DNA from: Natronorubrum bangense
GTDB taxonomy: Archaea; Halobacteriota; Halobacteria; Halobacteriales; Natrialbaceae
Direction: 5' to 3'
DNA length: 64,000 nt
Assembly: GCF_004799645.1 (NCBI RefSeq)
Contig: NZ_CP031305.1
Location: 1,240,001 to 1,304,000 of the forward strand
In this document: in pieces, positions 59,447 through 64,000 of the stretch
Layout: the number at the start of each line of letters is the position of its first letter
Position numbering within the stretch: the first letter of the stretch is position 1
Made by a program: the position numbers and the translations under genes
Notes under the pieces: generated by a model
Databases searched by the model: none
What the model was told of the DNA's origin: nothing
What the model saw: only the letters and a program-made list of their open reading frames with translations

Positions 59447-59623
59447 GTGTTCGTCGGCACGTCGGGAGAGCAGCGCTCCGTGGCCGAACGGCGGGCCGGT
59501 GTCGAGTGCGATCACCCGATTACGTCGATCGGCAACTGTCGCGGTGGTCGCCTGTCTGGCGCCGATGGTTTCGACCTGCCAGCCTGTCAGCGATGTCTCG
59601 AGGACGGGACGACTGTCACTTGA
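59447..59623 (+). CDS. Possible short cysteine-rich protein
   Basis: A GTG-started frame of 58 residues ends 30 nt before the polymer-transferase gene. It contains four cysteines (21, 31, 47, 50) with the pattern ECDHP...GNC...PACQRCLEDG, which looks like a small zinc-binding protein. Short haloarchaeal CPxCG-type proteins are common. The evidence is only the cysteine pattern and position. Confidence 0.25.
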   Translation: MFVGTSGEQRSVAERRAGVECDHPITSIGNCRGGRLSGADGFDLPACQRCLEDGTTVT

Positions 59624-59653
59624 GGATCCAAGGCGCAAGCGAGGACTCACACG

Positions 59654-60640
59654 ATGGCAACGATACTGTACGCGATCGAGCGACCGTTCATGCGAAAGAC
59701 GTTCGAGGCGATCGACCGCCACGTCGATGACGAGTCGGCGTACATCCCGGTTCGAGCAGACGCCCGCGGCTGTAGCGACCGCATCGACGAAATCGAGGTG
59801 GACGATCCCGGTTCGGTTGACGAGAATGTCCGGACGATCGACCCCGACGTCGTCGTCTACAACCACCGGTTCGGCCTCGAGCGCTTCACGTTCTACGAGG
59901 AGTACCCGCTCGTCCACGTGCGCCACGGCGCGTCGATCGGTCGCGGCGAGAGATCAGTGACGGCGACGACCATCTTAGCGCACGTCAGCGCCGCACTCGC
60001 ACCCGGCGAGCGGTGGGCACGGGCATACCGGGAGGCTGCCCCGCCGGACGCGCGCGTCAGCGTCGTCGGCATCCCGGAAGCCGACGTGTTGGTCGATTCG
60101 CCACCGCCTCGCGAACGGCGAGTACTCTACGCGCCGACCAACTACATGGTCGGTCAGGGCGCGTACGCGAACACGGCCCGCTCGGTGCTCGAGTGTTTCG
60201 CCGACACCGAGTACGAACTGTGCTTTCGACCCCATCCAACCGACAGACGCGAGGGGCCGGGACTGGCCGTCACGCAAGCCTGTCGCGACCGGATTGCGGA
60301 GCTCCCGAACGTCGTCTTCGATACGGCCGCGACGCCCGCCGAAAGCATGCACCGCTCGGACGTACTCATCTCGGACTACTCGGGATCGATCACCGAGTGG
60401 CTCCACACGGGCCGGCCGCTGATCCAGTTGACCGACATCGACGCGCTGGATCGTGAGGTGCCACAGATTGGTGCGACGACGGACACACTCGAGATCGAAC
60501 TCGTCGACGACCTCTATCACGACGGCGAACCCGAGGCCGTCGCACGCCGACGCGAGGCGTGGCTCGCAGACCTCGGCATCCCGATGGACGGCCGAGCGGG
60601 CGAACGCGCCGCCGAGGAGGTGATGCGATGCGCGGCGTGA
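59654..60640 (+). CDS. CDP-glycerol glycerophosphotransferase-like protein
   Basis: A 328-residue GT-B-type enzyme related to TagB/TagF. Characteristic blocks are the C-terminal CFRPHP, SDVLISDYSGSITEW and the following RPLIQL. Bacterial homologues transfer glycerol phosphate from CDP-glycerol to build teichoic acids. Here it is followed directly by a nucleotidyltransferase (13-nt overlap) and a glycerophosphodiesterase, suggesting synthesis and turnover of a glycerol-phosphate or related surface decoration. Archaea lack classical teichoic acid, so the product is open. Confidence 0.82.
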   Translation: MATILYAIERPFMRKTFEAIDRHVDDESAYIPVRADARGCSDRIDEIEVDDPGSVDENVRTIDPDVVVYNHRFGLERFTFYEEYPLVHVRHGASIGRGERSVTATTILAHVSAALAPGERWARAYREAAPPDARVSVVGIPEADVLVDSPPPRERRVLYAPTNYMVGQGAYANTARSVLECFADTEYELCFRPHPTDRREGPGLAVTQACRDRIAELPNVVFDTAATPAESMHRSDVLISDYSGSITEWLHTGRPLIQLTDIDALDREVPQIGATTDTLEIELVDDLYHDGEPEAVARRREAWLADLGIPMDGRAGERAAEEVMRCAA

Positions 60641-61308
60641 TCTTGGCCGCAGGCGAGGGTAAACGGATGGGACATCACACCAACGACGTCCCGAAAGCCT
60701 TCCTCGAGTTCGACGGGCGGACGCTGTACGACCGCCAGCGCAGCTTACTCGATCCACACGTCGACGGCACGAGTATCGTCCTCGGCTATCGTCACGACAC
60801 GGTTCTCGAGCGGTACGATCCTGACGATCCGATCGTCCTCAAGGACTGGGAGCGGTACGAAAACGCCGCATCGTTGCTCCTCGCACTCAGACGGATCGAC
60901 GACGACGTCCTGGTCATAAACGGCGACATCCTCGTCGACGAACGCGAACTCGAGCGGTTGGCCGAGCAGTTCGACGCGCTCAGAGGCCGGCTCAACCTCG
61001 TCGGCTGTATTCCCGGTCTCCAGCACGAAGCGACCGCGATCCGCTGGGACGAGTCGGGACGTGTGACGGCGTACGGACTCATCGAGGGTCACCAGCACGC
61101 CGGCTTCGGCATCGTGAGCCGCGAGCACCGGTCGGCGGCGATGGATATCCTCCGCGACCGACTCGGGGAGTGGTACCCCTATGTTTACCCACAGACGCCG
61201 ACACAGCCGCTGTTGATCCCGGACACCCGTCACGTCGAGGTCAACCGTCCAGCAGACCTCGAGCGGGCTCGAGCGTGGCTTGCGTCCGAGCGGATCCAGT
61301 GTGCTTGA
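60628..61308 (+). CDS. Nucleotidyltransferase (sugar- or glycerol-phosphate activating)
   Basis: A 226-residue protein with the NTP_transferase signature ILAAGEGKRMGHHTNDVPKAF (residues 5-24) and a second acidic motif INGDILVDE. Related enzymes activate sugar-1-phosphates, choline phosphate or glycerol phosphate with CTP, UTP or GTP. Its ATG lies inside the end of the upstream transferase gene (60628-60640 overlap), implying translational coupling. I infer that it makes the activated donor for that transferase. Confidence 0.85.
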   Translation: MRGVILAAGEGKRMGHHTNDVPKAFLEFDGRTLYDRQRSLLDPHVDGTSIVLGYRHDTVLERYDPDDPIVLKDWERYENAASLLLALRRIDDDVLVINGDILVDERELERLAEQFDALRGRLNLVGCIPGLQHEATAIRWDESGRVTAYGLIEGHQHAGFGIVSREHRSAAMDILRDRLGEWYPYVYPQTPTQPLLIPDTRHVEVNRPADLERARAWLASERIQCA

Positions 61309-61365
61309 TTGACGAATTGCGTGAGGGCTCTCCCGACGGGGACTCGCTACCGATTGTCGGTGCAC

Positions 61366-61386
61366 AGAACAGTACAAAGAACAGTA
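61366..61386. repeat. Short direct repeats before the GDPD gene
   Basis: AGAACAGTA occurs twice (61366-61374 and 61378-61386) with a 12-bp period, 76-96 nt before the ATG at 61462. It may be a regulatory site or chance. Confidence 0.3.
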
Positions 61387-61461
61387 GATTCTGTACGGTT
61401 GACCGATATAGCACGTGAAAAAGAAAATGTTGATGGGGTCTGACTCCCGCGGTCTCGGTAG

Positions 61462-62160
61462 ATGGAGATTATCGGCCATCGTGGCTGTGCAGCGCAGGTT
61501 CCGGAGAACACACTCCTCGCAATCCGCGAAGCCGCCCGCCGCCTGCCCGCCGTCGAGGTGGACGTGCGGCGCTGTGGATCGGGTGAACTGGTCGTCGTAC
61601 ACGACGAAACCTTAGCCCGCGTCGCCGACGACGACCGGCGAGTCGCGGAGACGCCGTGGTCCGAGCTTCGTGAGTTCACCGTCCTCGAGTCGGATGAGTC
61701 GATTCCGCGCCTCGAGGCGGTGTTGCAGGCCGTTCCGGACGACGTCACCGTCCAACTCGAACTGAAAGAGCGAGAGATCGCGGCGGATACGTTGCAGTTG
61801 GCGATGGCGGCCGGCGCGGACGTCCGCGTCTCGTCGTTTCTCCCCGAGGCGATCGCGGAAATCGAGGCGGCCTGTCTCGACGTCCCAAACGGGCTGCTCT
61901 TCGGCGAGGAGCCCGGGGCCAACCTCTCGCGAGCCCTCGAGTACGACTGCACGCACGTCTTTCCCCACTACGACCTCTGTGTCGAGACGGATATCGTCCA
62001 CAACGCGCGCGAACACGATCTGAACGTCATCGCCTGGAAGGCCGCGCGGACGGTCGACGACATCCGCACCCTCCACGAACTCGGCGTCGACGGCGTCACT
62101 GCGGATCGCTGGGATATCGCCCCACCCGCGCTCGAGCCGACGGTCACGACACGAAGATAG
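61462..62160 (+). CDS. Glycerophosphodiester phosphodiesterase
   Basis: A 232-residue TIM-barrel GDPD enzyme that cleaves glycerophosphodiesters to glycerol-3-phosphate and alcohol. Motifs: IIGHRGCAAQVPENTLLAI (catalytic His and Asn), AVEVDVR, VVHDETLARV (second His) and LELKE. There is no signal peptide, so it acts in the cytoplasm. It comes 153 nt after the nucleotidyltransferase gene; it could recycle lipid or polymer fragments. Confidence 0.93.
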   Translation: MEIIGHRGCAAQVPENTLLAIREAARRLPAVEVDVRRCGSGELVVVHDETLARVADDDRRVAETPWSELREFTVLESDESIPRLEAVLQAVPDDVTVQLELKEREIAADTLQLAMAAGADVRVSSFLPEAIAEIEAACLDVPNGLLFGEEPGANLSRALEYDCTHVFPHYDLCVETDIVHNAREHDLNVIAWKAARTVDDIRTLHELGVDGVTADRWDIAPPALEPTVTTRR

Positions 62161-62308
62161 TCACGAATCGCCGCCCGGACGCACAACTCGAGCACGGCAA
62201 GCGCCGCGTGTCCCGCCGGAGGCGTTCACATTCTCCCGGCTCGGAATTGGCCGCTGCTGATCGGCTGGCCCTGCAAAAATCAGTCGCTACTCTCTGAGTA
62301 CACCCCAC

Positions 62309-62467
62309 TTATCGCCACGCTGGAAGCGTCGGCGCGTCATCCGCCTGCATCGAAAGCCACGCCCCGTCGGCCGAGATGTCTGCGATGACGTATTCCGCAC
62401 TCGAGTCACTCGAGTCGATCGAACCGACGACGGTGTCGGACGTCACGGTGTGGGGTTCTGCCACCAT
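62309..62467 (-). CDS. Small haloarchaeal protein (DUF7556-like)
   Basis: A 52-residue protein read directly from the sequence: MVAEPHTVTSDTVVGSID, then YVIADISADGAWLSM and a final LPAWR. This matches the short haloarchaeal family with an ADxSxDxAWxSM core as I recall it. A TATA box (TTTATAT) lies 24-30 nt before the ATG, supporting a leaderless gene. Function unknown. Confidence 0.75.
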   Translation of the reverse strand: MVAEPHTVTSDTVVGSIDSSDSSAEYVIADISADGAWLSMQADDAPTLPAWR

Positions 62468-62490
62468 GTATGTTAGTGACACCCACCCAC

Positions 62491-62497
62491 ATATAAA
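62491..62497 (-). promoter_or_regulatory. TATA box of the small DUF7556-like gene
   Basis: TTTATAT on the minus strand lies 24-30 nt before the ATG at 62467. Confidence 0.6.
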
Positions 62498-62583
62498 CTC
62501 GTCGAATTATAGTCCGAATTGAAATGAGTGACACGCACCGTGAGGTCACCGGGAGGGAACCTAGACGCTAGAGTAGACTGGAC

Positions 62584-62638
62584 GTCACTGCACAATACAT
62601 CGCACGGCAGCTGTGCGATCAGTGCGTCGTTTCAGTTG
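62584..62638. repeat. Palindromic intergenic element, copy B
   Basis: The core ATCGCACGGCAGCTGTGCGAT (62599-62619, 21 bases; 7-bp arms) is the inverse of copy A at 41295-41315 with one mismatch. The flanks GTCACTGCAC and TTTCAGTTG match the flanks of copy A in inverse order. Confidence 0.65.
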
Positions 62639-62724
62639 GTACGATCCCGATCATCGGCTCCGGACAACTGTCCGTTGAAACAACTGATTGGCGGACGGCC
62701 GTCGTGGGCGCACGAAACATTGGG

Positions 62725-62730
62725 TTTATA
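62725..62730 (+). promoter_or_regulatory. TATA box of the CBS-domain gene
   Basis: TTTATA within GGGTTTATACTTAT lies 26-31 nt before the ATG at 62756. Confidence 0.6.
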
Positions 62731-62755
62731 CTTATTTTGGCCGTACCCTGAGGAC

Positions 62756-63607
62756 ATGAACGTAGCCGACGCGATGACGCCGCGCGAGGACGTGGTTACC
62801 GTCGAACTGCCGGGCACTCGCTCGGACGTCCTCGAGTATCTCCAAGAGCAGTCGTTCTCCTCCGTTCCGGTCATTAAATCGACCGACGACGGCCTGGAGT
62901 ACCGAGGACTCGTCTCTCGAGACGCGCTGATCGAACAGCCTGACGAGGACCAGCTCGTCATGCTCATGGACGACGTGCCGACGACGACGGCCGAGACGTC
63001 GCTCGAGGACGTCGCGCGGACGATGGTCGAAGAAGGGGCGCGGCGCGTGCCAGTCGTCGACGGCGAGTTCGAGGGGATCGTGACGGTGACGGACGTGATT
63101 CACGCGATCGCGGCGGGCGACCAGGAGACTGATGGAGTCCTCGAGGACTACGCGAGCGAGAACGTGAACACGACCTACGAAGGCGCACCGCTGCCGGTCG
63201 CCGAGCGCGAACTCTACTACGCGAACGTGCCTTACACCATCGCGCTGTCCGACGACGGACGGATGAGCGGCGTCCTCACCGAAGTCGACATCATCGACGT
63301 TGCCCGCATCGTCGAAGGCGAGGAGTCGACGGGCGACAACTTCCCGGATCAGGACTCGGAGTGGTCCTGGGAGGGCATCAAAGCCGTCGGCAGCCGCTAT
63401 CTCCCGACGCGGGACATCGAGCTTCCGACTGGTCCTGTCAGCGATTTCATGACCGACGACGTGGTGACGGTTTCGGCTCAGACGTCCGTTCAGGAGGCCG
63501 CACAGCGCATGATCAGCAACGACATCGAACAGATCCCGATGCTCACCGGCGAACAGCTCGTCGGCATCGTCCGAGACATCGATCTGCTGGAGGCTTTGTA
63601 TGAGTGA
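62756..63607 (+). CDS. Protein with four CBS domains
   Basis: The 283 residues consist almost entirely of four CBS repeats. They begin MNVADAMTPREDVVTVE, MDDVPTTTAETSLEDVA, YASENVNTTYEGAPLPVA and VSDFMTDDVVTVSAQTS; each ends in a G(L/I)V-type strand. CBS pairs bind adenine nucleotides. ATG 62756 follows a TATA box by 26 nt; the longer frame from 62528 is non-coding. Its last 8 nt overlap the start of glyS (63600-63607), so the two are co-translated. A role in sensing energy status for translation is speculative. Confidence 0.88.
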   Translation: MNVADAMTPREDVVTVELPGTRSDVLEYLQEQSFSSVPVIKSTDDGLEYRGLVSRDALIEQPDEDQLVMLMDDVPTTTAETSLEDVARTMVEEGARRVPVVDGEFEGIVTVTDVIHAIAAGDQETDGVLEDYASENVNTTYEGAPLPVAERELYYANVPYTIALSDDGRMSGVLTEVDIIDVARIVEGEESTGDNFPDQDSEWSWEGIKAVGSRYLPTRDIELPTGPVSDFMTDDVVTVSAQTSVQEAAQRMISNDIEQIPMLTGEQLVGIVRDIDLLEALYE

Positions 63608-64000
63608 ACACCAACAGGCGGATGCAGACGAATCGACAGCCGACCACACGAGCGAGAAGCTCGTCGAACTGGCCAAACGCCGCGGCTACTTCTTCCAGTC
63701 GTCGGGCTCCTACGGCAGCGTCGGCGGCTTCTATACGTTCGGGCCACAGGGTGCAGCGTTAAAGGGCAACGTCGAAGACGCCTGGCGCGACCGCTTTGCA
63801 CTCGCCGAAGGCAACATGGAGATCGACGCGCCGACGATCATGCCCGAACCCGTCTTCGAAGCCTCGGGCCACCTCGAGGGGTTCGACGACATGCTGATCG
63901 AGTGTCCCGAGTGTGGGACGAGCAGCCGCGCGGACCACCTCGTCGAGGACAACACGATGTACGAGGACGCAGAGAGTCTCCCTATTCCCGAGGTCGAGGA
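63600..64000 (+). CDS. glyS: Glycyl-tRNA synthetase (partial, N-terminal part)
   Basis: The frame from ATG 63600 is open to the window end. The 133 visible residues match the archaeal/eukaryotic-type dimeric enzyme: LVELAKRRGYFFQSSGSYG, GGFYTFGPQGAALKGNVEDAW, then motif-1-region text IDAPTIMPEPVFEASGHLEGF and the CPECGTSSRADH insert. The rest of the gene lies outside the window. The start overlaps the stop of the CBS gene. Confidence 0.93.
   Translation, partial: MSEHQQADADESTADHTSEKLVELAKRRGYFFQSSGSYGSVGGFYTFGPQGAALKGNVEDAWRDRFALAEGNMEIDAPTIMPEPVFEASGHLEGFDDMLIECPECGTSSRADHLVEDNTMYEDAESLPIPEVE

Noticed and set aside
59315-59926. Minus-strand frame of 203 residues
   Set aside because: Its first half is antisense to the polymer-transferase gene and the rest lies in intergenic sequence; no family resemblance.

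Overview
This window is chromosomal DNA from a halophilic archaeon (class Halobacteria; a Natrinema/Haloterrigena-like member of the Natrialbales is my guess, not a demonstrated placement). The evidence is the high GC content, the acidic proteins, Tat-type secretion signals, TATA boxes about 25-30 nt before start codons (leaderless mRNAs), a 16S-tRNA(Ala)-23S-5S-tRNA(Cys) operon, and archaeal genes such as endA, cetZ-like, pibD-like and halophilic 2Fe-2S ferredoxin.

Layout. 1-850: tRNA-Lys followed by two decayed copies of its 3' end, probably old integration scars. 852-6760: a complete rRNA operon on the minus strand with processing stems and about five tandem promoters. 7075-7745: an ArsR-like regulator and a small membrane protein. 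7978-14437: a minus-strand 2-oxoacid dehydrogenase complex operon (E1alpha, E1beta, E2, E3) with lipoate synthase just upstream. 14596-19863: membrane proteins, a Ski2/Hel308-like helicase, a HAD phosphatase and a DJ-1-like protein. 20132-23661: an envelope cluster of two small secreted proteins sharing one module, a decayed membrane gene, a membrane-tethered winged-helix protein and a secreted DUF7096-type protein. 23717-30667: an Lrp-type ligand domain, a NucS-like/zinc-ribbon protein, tRNA-splicing endonuclease, a CetZ/FtsZ-like protein, a Tat/PGF-CTERM beta-propeller protein and tryptophanyl-tRNA synthetase. 30772-35067: a membrane protein, phosphate permease, DUF5828 protein and uracil phosphoribosyltransferase.

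35068-39292 encodes a complete TAXI-type TRAP transporter with a DUF1850 protein. 39344-49722 is mainly housekeeping: IMPACT-family protein, ACT-domain protein, glycosyltransferase, hisB, TrkH, Mn-type pyrophosphatase and hisA, with a small AT-rich orphan gene at 48633. 49843-55920 is an anion/phosphate transport block: an SLC13 permease, two Pit-type permeases, a universal stress protein and, on the opposite strand, a membrane protein with a long octapeptide repeat stalk. 56187-58810 holds ferredoxin, prepilin peptidase, a HIT protein and small membrane proteins. 59654-62160 is a cell-surface-polymer-like cluster: a CDP-glycerol glycerophosphotransferase homologue, a nucleotidyltransferase and a glycerophosphodiesterase. 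The window ends with a four-CBS protein overlapping the start of glyS, which is cut by the window edge.

The items most worth a second look are the octapeptide-repeat membrane protein between the phosphate permeases, the glycerol-phosphate polymer cluster, the secreted-module/tethered-regulator cluster, a palindromic intergenic element present twice (41272-41331 and 62584-62638), and the tRNA-Lys scars. Nothing here is a CRISPR array or an intact mobile element. Family names come from reading the sequence and recalled family features; no database search was run.
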